Assembly: GCF_900604935.1 (NCBI RefSeq)
Contig: NZ_UWPC01000002.1
Location: 170,947-234,946 of the forward strand
Length of the DNA: 64,000 nucleotides
DNA from: Vaginisenegalia massiliensis
GTDB lineage: Bacteria; Bacillota; Bacilli; Lactobacillales; Aerococcaceae
Direction of reading: 5' to 3'
The notes under the pieces were generated by a model. It was not told the DNA's origin. It saw only the letters and a list, made by a program, of their open reading frames with translations, and made no database searches. The translations under genes and the position numbers were made by a program. Shown here piece after piece: positions 56,118 through 64,000 of the stretch (the first letter of the stretch is position 1; every line of letters starts with the position of its first letter).

Positions 56118-56756
56118 TTAGTTTGCTAGTAGTTTCTTTAGTTCAGCATCCATTGTTTCTGCTGTTAATTGTCCGCGATAGGCTGCTGTTACTTGCCCAT
56201 CACGATTTACAAAGATTGTGGATGGTAGGACCATCGCACCATAGGCAACTTGATTCTCTTGTTGACGATCATAGTAGACTGGAAAGGTAAACTGGTGATC
56301 GTTGATGTATTTTTGAGCAACCTCTACGGTTTCACTGGGTTTTGACTCAGTAGCGTTTAACATAACAAAGTTAATTTGATTACCGTATTGATCAAAATAA
56401 TCTTGAAATAAAGGCATTTCTTCTTGGCATGGTGGGCACCAAGAGGCCCAAAAGGAAATAACGAGTGGTTTATCTAATTGATCCTTTAGAGCATGTGATT
56501 TTCCTTTACTATCCCAAATACGAGTGTCTGGCAATTGATTTGCTTGTGCAGCTGTTTGGGTCGTTTCTAAGACTTGGTTCGTATCATTGGCTTGCGACTC
56601 TTGCGAGCTAGTTGACGAAGTCTTCGAAGTTTCATGAGAGGGAGTTTCCAAAATCGGGTTTGGTTGAGGACTATTTGGAGATAGTAACGGGTAGACTAAG
56701 GCGCTTCCAACTAAAATGAGACCTAGAGCTACAACTAAATACCATAATTTCTTCAT
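56118..56756 (-). CDS. Membrane-anchored extracytoplasmic thioredoxin (TlpA/ResA family)
   Basis: A 212-residue thiol-disulfide protein. One N-terminal membrane anchor ('LWYLVVALGLILVGSALVYP'), a Ser/Thr/Gln-rich linker (about 30-70), then a thioredoxin fold with active site 'WASWCPPCQEEMPLF' and cis-Pro region 'GAMVLPSTIFVNRDGQV'. It probably passes electrons from CcdA to oxidised surface proteins, as in the streptococcal Etrx and SdbB/CcdA pairs. It begins 12 bases after ccdA on the same strand. No msrAB partner is adjacent. Confidence 0.9.
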   Translation of the reverse strand: MKKLWYLVVALGLILVGSALVYPLLSPNSPQPNPILETPSHETSKTSSTSSQESQANDTNQVLETTQTAAQANQLPDTRIWDSKGKSHALKDQLDKPLVISFWASWCPPCQEEMPLFQDYFDQYGNQINFVMLNATESKPSETVEVAQKYINDHQFTFPVYYDRQQENQVAYGAMVLPSTIFVNRDGQVTAAYRGQLTAETMDAELKKLLAN

Positions 56757-56768
56757 GTGTTTCCTCCT

Positions 56769-57410
56769 TTAATTTAAAATACGAGCAAAATAGCCACTTA
56801 TCAAAAAATAAGCAATCAGCATTAGAATAAGGCCAATCAAGCGGTTCGTAATATGTAGAAAACGCTGGTGACGTTTGAAAAGACCTATTAATTCATCGAG
56901 AATGAAACCTGATAAACAGAAGGGAAGGCCCAAGCCTAAACAGTAAATAAGTAAAAGCAAAGCTGCTTCAATTTGGTGAGACTTAAGGTGAGTCAGGCTA
57001 AAAACACTTGCTAAGTAGGGTCCAACACAAGGGGTCCAAGTCAGAGAAAATAACATTCCGACGATAAAGGGATGATTAGTTTTGAGTTGAGGATGAAAGA
57101 AGGGATGAATGTGATTAGCTAGTCGATGATCAGTCATTAAGTCAATGCCTATTAAAGCTAAAATTGCTGCAGCTAGATAGGTTAATAACTGGCGCTGAAG
57201 GAGGAAAAAACGGGCAAAGGTTTGAATCAAAAAGGCCATGCTTACAAAGACACTTGTGAAACCGAGGAAAAAGAGCAAAATAAGGCCAAGGGTGGGTCTT
57301 CTGTGTTTTGCACTAGATCCAATATATGTCAGGTAAAGCGGAACTAATGGTAAAACACAAGGGGAGAGAAAACTCATAATACCCTCAATAAAAACTAATA
57401 AATAGATCAT
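56769..57410 (-). CDS. ccdA: Cytochrome c biogenesis protein CcdA (thiol electron carrier)
   Basis: A 213-residue membrane protein of six hydrophobic segments that moves reducing equivalents across the membrane from cytoplasmic thioredoxin. The two redox cysteines lie in 'FLSPCVLPLVPLYLTY' (first helix) and 'SLTWTPCVGPYLASV' (fourth). Forms an operon with the TlpA-like gene downstream. In organisms lacking cytochrome c, as expected here, such pairs serve repair of oxidised surface proteins. Start ATG after AAAGGAGGTTAAA. Confidence 0.93.
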   Translation of the reverse strand: MIYLLVFIEGIMSFLSPCVLPLVPLYLTYIGSSAKHRRPTLGLILLFFLGFTSVFVSMAFLIQTFARFFLLQRQLLTYLAAAILALIGIDLMTDHRLANHIHPFFHPQLKTNHPFIVGMLFSLTWTPCVGPYLASVFSLTHLKSHQIEAALLLLIYCLGLGLPFCLSGFILDELIGLFKRHQRFLHITNRLIGLILMLIAYFLISGYFARILN

Positions 57411-57480
57411 TTTAACCTCCTTTGATTTGTATTTAAGTCTATTATGGCAAACCTTTTTTTATATTGAAAGAGAAAGAGGC

Positions 57481-57534
57481 TTGACAGGGTATGATTTTTA
57501 GGTTAACCTAACAACATAAATTAGACACACCTAA
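57481..57534 (+). promoter_or_regulatory. psaBCA promoter with two DtxR-type palindromes
   Basis: TTGACA (57481-57486), 17 bases, TAACCT (57504-57509). The perfect 14-bp palindrome TTAGGTTAACCTAA (57498-57511) covers the -10, and a degenerate second copy TTAGACACACCTAA (57521-57534) follows 23 bases on. The first matches the core of the DtxR consensus TTAGGTTAGCCTAACCTAA. A Mn-bound DtxR-family repressor, probably the one at 45143, is the likely ligand. Confidence 0.7.
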
Positions 57535-57549
57535 AAAGGAGAGTGAAAT

Positions 57550-58272
57550 ATGATTGAATGTCATGATGTAGGGATATCGTATCAAGGCCAGCCTGTTTTA
57601 AAGCATATTAATCTACAAATTAATGGGCCCACGATTACAGGCATTATTGGTCCAAATGGCGCGGGTAAGTCTTCGTTAATCAAGGCCATACTTAATTTAG
57701 TTGACCATAGTGGACGAATCGAAATAAAAGGGGGACGAAGAAAGGAATATTTAACAAATATTGGTTATGTTCAACAGAAAGCAGAGATTGATGAGACTTT
57801 TCCAATAACAGTGAAAGACTGTGTCGCTTTAGGAACCTATCCAAGTGTGGGCTTGTTTCATCGCTTAAATCCTCATAATTGGCAAGATGTCACGGAAGCT
57901 TTACAACTAGTAGAGATGCAGGATTATGCTCATCGGCAAATCAGTCACTTGTCGGGTGGTCAATTTCAGCGTGTATTATTGGCCCGTTGTTTAGTTCAAC
58001 AGGCTGATTATATTATTTTAGATGAACCATTTGTGGGAATTGATTCAATTAGTGAATCGATTATGATGGACACTTTGAAAAAGCTGAAGAGCCAAGGTAA
58101 AACCATCCTTATTGTTCATCACGATTTAAGCAAGGTGAAAGCCTATTTTGATCACTTGATAATCTTAAATCATAAATTAATTGCATATGGTTTAACTGAG
58201 ACGGTTTTTAATCAAAAGAATCTCATTCTAGCCTATGGTGAACAGATTATGGTTAAGGGGGATGTAGCATGA
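57550..58272 (+). CDS. psaB: Manganese ABC transporter ATP-binding protein
   Basis: A 240-residue ATPase of the metal (Mn/Zn/Fe chelate) ABC group. Walker A 'GPNGAGKSSLIKAIL', Q-loop 'GYVQQKAEID', signature 'LSGGQFQRVLLARC', Walker B 'DYIILDEPFVGID' and H-loop 'LIVHHDLSKV'. Assigned to manganese because the binding protein of the operon is closely PsaA-like. ATG after AAAAGGAGAGTGAAAT. Overlaps the permease gene by four bases. Confidence 0.93.
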   Translation: MIECHDVGISYQGQPVLKHINLQINGPTITGIIGPNGAGKSSLIKAILNLVDHSGRIEIKGGRRKEYLTNIGYVQQKAEIDETFPITVKDCVALGTYPSVGLFHRLNPHNWQDVTEALQLVEMQDYAHRQISHLSGGQFQRVLLARCLVQQADYIILDEPFVGIDSISESIMMDTLKKLKSQGKTILIVHHDLSKVKAYFDHLIILNHKLIAYGLTETVFNQKNLILAYGEQIMVKGDVA

Positions 58273-59108
58273 TTCAACCGTTTATTGAAGGCTTGCAGAG
58301 TTTTCATTTTTTACAAAATGCATTTATCACAGCCGTAATTATTGGACTAGTTTCGGGGGTTATTGGTTGCTTTATAATCCTTCGGGGCATGTCATTAATG
58401 GGGGATGCCATTTCGCATGCCGTTCTCCCGGGTGTCGCCATCTCCTATATCTTAGGTTTAAATTTCTTTGTAGGTGCTATTGTTTTTGGTCTTTTGGCTT
58501 CCTTGTTAATAACATACATCAAAGGGAATAGTTTGATTAAGGGAGATACTGCTATTGGCATTATCTTTTCATCTTTCTTAGCCTTGGGCGTTATCCTGAT
58601 TGGAGTAGCAAAATCCTCGACTGATTTATTTCATATTTTATTTGGCAATGTCTTAGCTGTCCAAGATACCGATTTGTGGATTACATTGGCGGTTTCTGGT
58701 CTAGTCTTGCTAGTGGTTTTCTTGTTTTTTAAAGAATTTTTGTTAACTTCTTTTGATCCAATCATGGCTAGAGCCTTAGGAATGAACGTTAGTTTTTATC
58801 ACTATCTTCTCATGTTTCTTTTGACCCTTGTGGCAGTAACAGCTATGCAGAGTGTAGGTACGATATTAATCGTTGCAATGTTAATTACGCCAGCAGCAAC
58901 AGCTTACCTTTATGCGAATAGCTTAAGATGGATGGTTATCCTAGCAGCAAGTTTAGGAACCCTCTATTCAATCTTAGGTCTGATGATTGGATACACTTAT
59001 AATATTCCTGTCGGATCCTGTATTGTTCTCACGGCAACCTTTGGTTTTGCTATTAGTTTCTTTGTTTCTCCCAAACAACAACATTTAAGAAAGAGAGTGA
59101 ATAATTAA
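58269..59108 (+). CDS. psaC: Manganese ABC transporter permease
   Basis: A 279-residue ABC-3 family permease with about eight hydrophobic segments. Typical segments include '[20 protein letters not shown]' with the conserved His, '[20 protein letters not shown]' and '[20 protein letters not shown]'. ATGA overlap with the ATPase gene and a one-base overlap with the binding-protein gene, so all three are made together. Confidence 0.94.
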   Translation: MIQPFIEGLQSFHFLQNAFITAVIIGLVSGVIGCFIILRGMSLMGDAISHAVLPGVAISYILGLNFFVGAIVFGLLASLLITYIKGNSLIKGDTAIGIIFSSFLALGVILIGVAKSSTDLFHILFGNVLAVQDTDLWITLAVSGLVLLVVFLFFKEFLLTSFDPIMARALGMNVSFYHYLLMFLLTLVAVTAMQSVGTILIVAMLITPAATAYLYANSLRWMVILAASLGTLYSILGLMIGYTYNIPVGSCIVLTATFGFAISFFVSPKQQHLRKRVNN

Positions 59109-60058
59109 TGAGTAAATTATTGAAGAATAACTTAATGAAACTAGCCTTTATTATGTCTCTATTTTCAATTTTGGGCTTAGTTAGTTCAATAGATGTGGCT
59201 GACGCTGCCCCAAAAAACGACAAAATTAAAGTAGTTGTCACCAATTCAATTTTGGCTGATATAACCAAAAATATTGGTCAAGATAAAATCGATTTACATA
59301 GCATTGTGCCAGTGGGTCAAGATCCTCATGAATATGAGGTCCTTCCGGAAGATATTACCAAAACCAGTCAAGCGGATCTTATCTTTTATAATGGTATCAA
59401 TCTTGAGACTGGAGGCAATGCTTGGTTTACTAAATTAGTCAAAAATGCTAATAAAAAAGCCAATAAAGATTATTTTGCTGCCAGCGATGGGATTGAGGTC
59501 ATTTACCTTGAAGGAAAAAATGAGCAAGGCAAAGAAGATCCTCACGCCTGGTTAAATCTTGAGAATGGTATTATCTATGCTCGTAATATTGCTAAGCAAT
59601 TAGGGGCTAAAGATCCCAAAAACAAAGCCTTTTACGAAAAAAATCTTGCTAACTATACGACTAAGTTGGCTAAACTGGATCAAGAGGCCAAGCGGAAATT
59701 TGACGCTATCCCACAAGAAAAGAAACTGATTGTAACGAGTGAAGGTTGCTTCAAATATTTTTCAAAAGCTTATCATATTCCATCAGCCTATATTTGGGAA
59801 ATTAATACTGAAGAGGAGGGAACTCCCGATCAAATTAAAGATTTAGTCTTAAAATTAAAAAGTTCAAAAGTTCCAGCCTTATTTGTTGAATCCAGTGTAG
59901 ATGATCGCCCGATGAAATCCATCGCTCAAGAAACAGGCTTACCGATTCATGCGAAGATATTTACTGACTCAGTTGCCGAGCCGGGTCAAGAGGGAGATTC
60001 CTATTATGCGATGATGAAATGGAACCTTGATAAAATCTATGAAGGCTTGTCTAAATAG
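59108..60058 (+). CDS. psaA: Manganese ABC transporter substrate-binding protein (PsaA/ScaA-like)
   Basis: A 316-residue cluster A-I binding protein. The C-terminal half is very close to PsaA/ScaA: '[18 protein letters not shown]', '[15 protein letters not shown]', '[20 protein letters not shown]'. Expected metal ligands are His in 'GQDPHEYE', His in 'EDPHAWLN', Glu in the '[14 protein letters not shown]' region and Asp in 'IFTDS'. Unlike PsaA it has no lipobox: the signal peptide ends at '[10 protein letters not shown]' with no cysteine. How it stays at the cell surface is unclear. It carries one unusual cysteine ('SEGCF'). Confidence 0.94.
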   Translation: MSKLLKNNLMKLAFIMSLFSILGLVSSIDVADAAPKNDKIKVVVTNSILADITKNIGQDKIDLHSIVPVGQDPHEYEVLPEDITKTSQADLIFYNGINLETGGNAWFTKLVKNANKKANKDYFAASDGIEVIYLEGKNEQGKEDPHAWLNLENGIIYARNIAKQLGAKDPKNKAFYEKNLANYTTKLAKLDQEAKRKFDAIPQEKKLIVTSEGCFKYFSKAYHIPSAYIWEINTEEEGTPDQIKDLVLKLKSSKVPALFVESSVDDRPMKSIAQETGLPIHAKIFTDSVAEPGQEGDSYYAMMKWNLDKIYEGLSK

Positions 60059-60122
60059 ATTAGATCGCACTAGTGAGGTACATAGAAAATAACACAACGA
60101 TAAGTTAGAGTATTTTTATGAA

Positions 60123-60201
60123 TTAAAAAATTCCCGCTCAATACCTTAAGGAATAGAGTCAAACAAAAAGATTAGACTTATTCAGTGGTATTTAGCGGGA
60201 A
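60123..60201 (-). terminator. Extended terminator of fbp
   Basis: Read on the minus strand, ATTCCCGCTAAATACC pairs with GGTATTGAGCGGGAAT, with an inner GAATAAGTC/GACTCTATTC stem, and is followed by TTTTTT. It lies between convergent psaA and fbp. Confidence 0.75.
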
Positions 60202-60239
60202 TGTCTTTGTGTAAGCTAGGCTAAGAAAATTGAATATTT

Positions 60240-62135
60240 CTAGTTAAGTTGATATTTTGCTTTTAAACTTTCAGCTTGTTGACCTAATTGACGACCGATA
60301 TCTGTATCTTTTACAGATGCTCGTTTGATACGTTTATGGACGATTTCCTGGGTAGGAATAATATCATAGTAATTTTGAATGGCGTCTTCTTTACTGGTAA
60401 AAGGATGGTGAGAAACGATATAAACTTCGTGAGAATTATCAACTAAAGTATAACCTGCGATACCAGTCACTTTCTGGTATGGGGTTGCTAAACCACCATC
60501 GATAACAATCATTTTACCATTCGCTTTGATCGGATTTTCACCGGTAATGGCTTTGACAGGGGTGTGACCGTTAATGATATAACCTTGGCCATCTAAGCCA
60601 AATTCTTGCATCAACTTTAAGCAGAAGGATTCATCATTACGTAATTTATAATAGGAATTTTGGGCTTCCTTATGAAGGGCTTTGTCAGTAGTAAAGTAAC
60701 GTTCAAAAGTCTTCATATCTTTCTTACCGAAAAGCGATGAACCCTCGCCGCACCATAAGTACCACACTAAGTCGGTAGCTAGGTCATCATGGGTGAAAGG
60801 ATCTGCATAAGCCGTTTGAATGGCTTGGGTATAGAAATCCATGAGTGCCTTACCCTTATAGCGCTGTCCATCAAACTCGAGTTCCATAAAGTCTCCTTCT
60901 GGTGTACAAGGTAAGCAACCGTGAAAGAGGAGATTATTATTATGGATCAGATAGAGGGAACCCTTTTCGACTAAAAAGTCGATATGTCGTTTTAACCGAT
61001 CAGAACGTAAAAATTGATTGAATAAGTCAACCATGACTAATTCTTCACCAATCGATAATTCAAAGGGGTCATCCTCTTTTACGTTTTGGAAGCAACCATC
61101 AATTACAGGATAGTCGACACCATCAATATGTAGCGTTTGACGATCGTCTGTTAATTGGGTGAGTTGAAGGCGGTGATCCATTTTAAACTCTGGACGACGT
61201 TTAATGATATGACCTTCCAACTTAAACTGAATAATAGAGATAGCTTGATGCATTCGGTTAATTGAATCTTTTTCTTCTTGGGTCATGCTGTCGTCTACGC
61301 CGCGAGGAGCGAAGGCATCTAAAGGTTGATAGTGTTTGTGAGCAAATTTGGCTAAACGTGAAATGTTTATACCATAATCTTTCTCCAAAAGAGCTAAATG
61401 ACCATAGCGCATAGTGATCCGCAAGACAGTTGCTAAACAAGCCATCGATCCAGACATGGCACCAATCCAGATTAAGTCATGATTACCTAATTGAAAGTCC
61501 ATTGAAGGCATTTGCATCAAGGAATCAATAATGAGGTCTGGGTGAGGCCCACGGTCATAAATATCTCCTACTAGATGAAGATGGTCCACCACGAAGTGAC
61601 GGATTAAATTAGCTAAGGTTACAGCGAAGTTTTCCGCTAAATCCAAATCGATAATCTTGGTGAAAATGGCTTGATAGTAATCGGCTTTCTTATTATCTTC
61701 GTCGTATTGATAAAGTAATTCTTCGAGTATATAAGCGTATTCACTAGGCATAGCCTTACGAACTTTGGAACGAGTATATTTACTAGAAACAAAACGGGTC
61801 AATTCAACCAAATGGGTCAGCAATGCTTGCCATTCTTCTTGTGATTTTTTAGCACCGACAATTTTGTCTTCTGGATAATAAATATTAAAACATAATTCTT
61901 TTTGTTCTTGTTCAGTTAACCGATCTTTAAATAGTGTGGCAATTTTTAGACGGATAATACCGGAACAGTTGCGTAAAATATGGTCAAAAGCTTCAAACTC
62001 CCCGTGAACGTCAGAAATAAAATGCTCAGTTGCTTTTGGTAATTGTTGGATAGCTTCTAAGTTGATGATTTCACTGAGATCGTTGAGCTTTTCTTGGTCT
62101 AAAGACGAGGTGATTATGGACTTTTTGATTTCCAT
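60240..62135 (-). CDS. fbp: Class III fructose-1,6-bisphosphatase
   Basis: Gluconeogenic phosphatase of the Firmicute-specific class III, in the metallophosphoesterase superfamily. 631 residues (usual ~640-670). Metal-binding motifs are 'HFISDVHGEFEAFDHIL', 'LVGDIYDRGPHPDLIID' and 'QLGNHDLIWIGAMSGS'; later 'YIINGHTPVKAITGENP' and 'MIVIDGGLATPYQKVTG' complete the site. ATG after AAAGGAGTCTGTCGCT. Monocistronic. It allows sugar phosphate synthesis during growth on peptides, which fits the rich peptide uptake encoded here. Confidence 0.96.
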   Translation of the reverse strand: MEIKKSIITSSLDQEKLNDLSEIINLEAIQQLPKATEHFISDVHGEFEAFDHILRNCSGIIRLKIATLFKDRLTEQEQKELCFNIYYPEDKIVGAKKSQEEWQALLTHLVELTRFVSSKYTRSKVRKAMPSEYAYILEELLYQYDEDNKKADYYQAIFTKIIDLDLAENFAVTLANLIRHFVVDHLHLVGDIYDRGPHPDLIIDSLMQMPSMDFQLGNHDLIWIGAMSGSMACLATVLRITMRYGHLALLEKDYGINISRLAKFAHKHYQPLDAFAPRGVDDSMTQEEKDSINRMHQAISIIQFKLEGHIIKRRPEFKMDHRLQLTQLTDDRQTLHIDGVDYPVIDGCFQNVKEDDPFELSIGEELVMVDLFNQFLRSDRLKRHIDFLVEKGSLYLIHNNNLLFHGCLPCTPEGDFMELEFDGQRYKGKALMDFYTQAIQTAYADPFTHDDLATDLVWYLWCGEGSSLFGKKDMKTFERYFTTDKALHKEAQNSYYKLRNDESFCLKLMQEFGLDGQGYIINGHTPVKAITGENPIKANGKMIVIDGGLATPYQKVTGIAGYTLVDNSHEVYIVSHHPFTSKEDAIQNYYDIIPTQEIVHKRIKRASVKDTDIGRQLGQQAESLKAKYQLN

Positions 62136-62349
62136 AGCGACAGACTCCTTTGAATGTAGGTTGTATAATAAAATTAAACATTACGCGTCTACTATATCAC
62201 AGTTGAGAAAATTTAAAAGAGAATTGTCTAGTTAAGTGAAAAATCTTTGCCTGAATAAGTGAACGATCTCCTTTTGTAATACGATTAACTCTGTTATACT
62301 TAATTAGAAAATAAAAAATTAGACAAGAAAGTTGCGAAGGAGAATCATT

Positions 62350-62790
62350 ATGGCACTTGATAAAACAGTCTTTGAAGCCCTTTTGACCGAAAAGGAATTA
62401 CCATTTGATTATACTCAGATTGAAGGTGGCCACCATCTTTATCGTTTCAAATTTAAAGCGTCTCAATCACGTGTTTTAATTGTTGAAGTCATTGTTCAGG
62501 AGACCGAGGAATCATTTGGTGATGCACAAATTATTTATCGCCATGTGCATATGATGTCTAACTTTAATAAGCAAGCAGCTGCTTTAGAATTAATCAATGA
62601 ACTAAATGAGATGAAGACAGGCTACTATGCTTTGCATTTAGCGGGTGACGGTGAGATTTTCTTACGGAATTTGATGCGTGTGGGCCAAGATCCGCAACCA
62701 CTATACGAAACCTTAGTAGTAGGCTCTGGAATTGCGCGTAGTCTCCAAGAACCATTAACGGCCCAATTGGGAGAATCCGCTCCCGTTTAA
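62350..62790 (+). CDS. YbjN-like small protein of unknown function
   Basis: A 146-residue cytoplasmic protein. ATG 62350 follows GCGAAGGAGAATCATT and is preferred over a TTG at 62332. The alternating strands ('HHLYRFKFKASQSRVLIVEV', 'AQIIYRHVHMMSNFNKQAAA') followed by a helix and 'GYYALHLAGDGEIFLRNLMR' suggest the YbjN/type III chaperone-like fold, but this is a structural impression. A promoter may be TTGTAA (62274) with TATACT (62295), spacing 15. Ends 26 bases before the YitT gene. Confidence 0.75.
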   Translation: MALDKTVFEALLTEKELPFDYTQIEGGHHLYRFKFKASQSRVLIVEVIVQETEESFGDAQIIYRHVHMMSNFNKQAAALELINELNEMKTGYYALHLAGDGEIFLRNLMRVGQDPQPLYETLVVGSGIARSLQEPLTAQLGESAPV

Positions 62791-62816
62791 TTTTATTTTG
62801 TTGAGAGGATGATCCT

Positions 62817-63734
62817 GTGTTTAATAAGTTTTTATCTGACCATGCTTGGGCTAATTATTTGTTACAAGGTATCGTAGTCATTATTGCTGCTTTTACCTTT
62901 GCGGTTTCTTTGAACCTTTTCTTTATTCCGGGCGATATTTACAGTGCTGGTGTGAGTGGGATGGCTCAACTATTAGCTTATTTCACGAAACAGACTGGTT
63001 TGCGTCATCTTTTATCAACAGGTAACTTGTATTTTCTTTTAAATTTACCCTTAATAGTGTTATCCTACTTCAAATTAGGCCGACACTTTACCATTATGAC
63101 TTTAGTTGTCGTCACGGTTTCTTCCTTAGCTACCCATCTTATCCCTATCCAGGTTGTTTCTCCAAATCCTATTATGAATGCTATTGCAGGTGGGGTAATC
63201 TCTGGATTTGGTGTGGGTTTAACCATTAAATTTGGGATGTCCACTGGGGGTACTGATATTATTTCGTTAGTTGTTTCGAAAGCTACGGGAATAAATGTTG
63301 GTTTTTTATCTTTCTTAATTAATTTATTTGTAATTGCCGGAGCGGGCATTCTCTTTGGCTGGGAATATGCCTTATACACCATTGTTGCTATGTATGTGGC
63401 GTCTCGGATGATTGATGTGATTCATACGAATGAACAACGTCTCACTTGCTTTATTGTGACAAATAAGGAAGCCCAATTAGTCGATATGATTCATCAACGG
63501 CTAATTCGAGGAATTACGATATTAGATGGTGTTGGAGCCTATTCACGTGAGAAACGCCATGTCTTAATGGTAGTTGTTAACCGCTATGAACTCTATGATT
63601 TACAGCTCGCTGTTTCCGAAGTCGATCCCAACGCCTTTGTCAATATTATTCAATCGAGTAAAGTCTCAGGCCACTTCCTAACTAAAGAACAACAACGATT
63701 AGCTAGGGAACAACAACAAACAATCATGCTTTAA
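62817..63734 (+). CDS. YitT family membrane protein (DUF161/DUF2179)
   Basis: A 305-residue protein with five or six hydrophobic segments (about 15-205) and a C-terminal cytoplasmic DUF2179 domain ('QRLTCFIVTNKEAQLVDMIH', 'GITILDGVGAYSREKRHVLM'). 'FIPGDIYSAGVSGMAQLLAY' and 'GFGVGLTIKFGMSTGGTDII' are typical YitT segments. The start is GTG 62817, after GAGAGGATGATCCT. Function is not established in the family. Probably co-transcribed with the preceding gene. Confidence 0.9.
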   Translation: MFNKFLSDHAWANYLLQGIVVIIAAFTFAVSLNLFFIPGDIYSAGVSGMAQLLAYFTKQTGLRHLLSTGNLYFLLNLPLIVLSYFKLGRHFTIMTLVVVTVSSLATHLIPIQVVSPNPIMNAIAGGVISGFGVGLTIKFGMSTGGTDIISLVVSKATGINVGFLSFLINLFVIAGAGILFGWEYALYTIVAMYVASRMIDVIHTNEQRLTCFIVTNKEAQLVDMIHQRLIRGITILDGVGAYSREKRHVLMVVVNRYELYDLQLAVSEVDPNAFVNIIQSSKVSGHFLTKEQQRLAREQQQTIML

Positions 63735-63820
63735 TCTTTATTTAGTACAACCGTTCTTGACGTCCAATTTTTTAGGTTTATGATGAGTCAACGCACAAGG
63801 TTATAGGAACAATATAGAAT

Positions 63821-64000
63821 ACCCCCATGTCTTTGTCGGCCATTGAAGGCTGAGGAGAGACATGGTGGTTTTATTACAACGTAATAAAACCACCCGTTTT
63901 ACGGGTGAGCTGCCAAGAGCTTTAGCGTTAAAAACTCCTTTCGATTATACTTAAATGTGGCTACCAACCGCATTAAGATCGAAAGGAGTTTTTCTATGTC
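63821..64000 (+). mobile_element. Left end of a probable IS200-type insertion sequence
   Basis: Three stacked hairpins precede an ATG at 63996: CCATGTCT/AGACATGG (63825-63865); a perfect 14-bp repeat GGTGGTTTTATTAC/GTAATAAAACCACC (63864-63894), which overlaps CACCCG/CGGGTG (63891-63907); and a perfect 16-bp repeat AAAAACTCCTTTCGAT / ATCGAAAGGAGTTTTT (63930-63993) whose right arm hides the AAAGGAG binding site. IS200 elements carry a subterminal palindrome, a transcription-blocking stem and an SD-sequestering stem before tnpA in this way. The transposase itself is outside the window except for five bases. Confidence 0.55.
63996..64000 (+). CDS. Probable tnpA start (first bases only)
   Basis: ATGTC at the window edge, seven bases after GAAAGGAG. 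Assigned only by the upstream structure; no protein sequence is visible. Confidence 0.35.

Overview
The window is low-GC Firmicute DNA, most like the order Lactobacillales (Aerococcaceae/Carnobacteriaceae-like; this placement is inference from gene content and order). Supporting signs are the recG-plsX-acpP, rnc-smc-ftsY and ylxM-ffh / rpsP-khpA-rimM-trmD-rplS neighbourhoods, a Lactococcus-style oppDFBC order, a PurBox-like activator site before the purine operon, Mga-type regulators, a PsaA-type manganese ABC system and an LPXTG surface protein. No tRNA, rRNA, prophage or CRISPR array was seen.

Layout. 1-3857: end of a fatty-acid kinase gene (fakA), recG, plsX, acpP. 3935-7824: oligopeptide ABC transporter oppDFBC. 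8042-10354: a probable zinc-starvation cassette with cysteine-free S14 and L32 paralogs, a 37-residue basic ORF that no standard ORF call would keep, an unrecognised 146-residue protein and a His-rich AdcA/ZnuA zinc-binding protein. Both promoters carry Zur-like boxes. 10577-12334: first of three oppA paralogs. 12439-15454: two tandem Mga-like regulators on the minus strand. 15976-22861: a lipoprotein, a large thioester-domain/Cna_B LPXTG adhesin whose frame is broken at a run of seven Gs, and a YfhO-type membrane protein. 23112-26820: two more oppA paralogs. 27031-33161: rnc, smc, a HAD phosphatase, ftsY. 33376-44939: the complete purCSQLFMNHDEK operon. 45143-48123: a short SloR/MntR-like regulator, ylxM, ffh, a DUF937 protein. 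48258-51899: fruR-fruK-fruA fructose operon. 52073-54501: rpsP, khpA, rimM, trmD, rplS. 54624-57410: a small ORF, an EamA transporter, tlpA-ccdA. 57550-60058: manganese ABC transporter psaBCA behind two DtxR-like palindromes. 60240-63734: class III fructose-1,6-bisphosphatase, a YbjN-like protein, a YitT protein. 63821-64000: what looks like the left end of an IS200-type element.

How it fits together. OppDFBC with three binding proteins suggests heavy reliance on peptide import. The zinc cassette would let cells swap zinc-containing ribosomal proteins for zinc-free ones while raising zinc capture. The short SloR-like regulator probably controls the psaBCA promoter from a distance. The Mga pair is divergent from the lipoprotein/adhesin locus and probably controls it.

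The points most worth a second look are the G7 tract that switches the adhesin out of frame, the zinc-independent ribosomal cassette with its unknown small proteins and Zur-like sites, the absence of a lipobox cysteine from all five solute-binding proteins (although a nearby lipoprotein has one), the coiled-coil insertion inside the third Cna_B domain, and the truncated metalloregulator. All assignments were made by reading; no database search was run.
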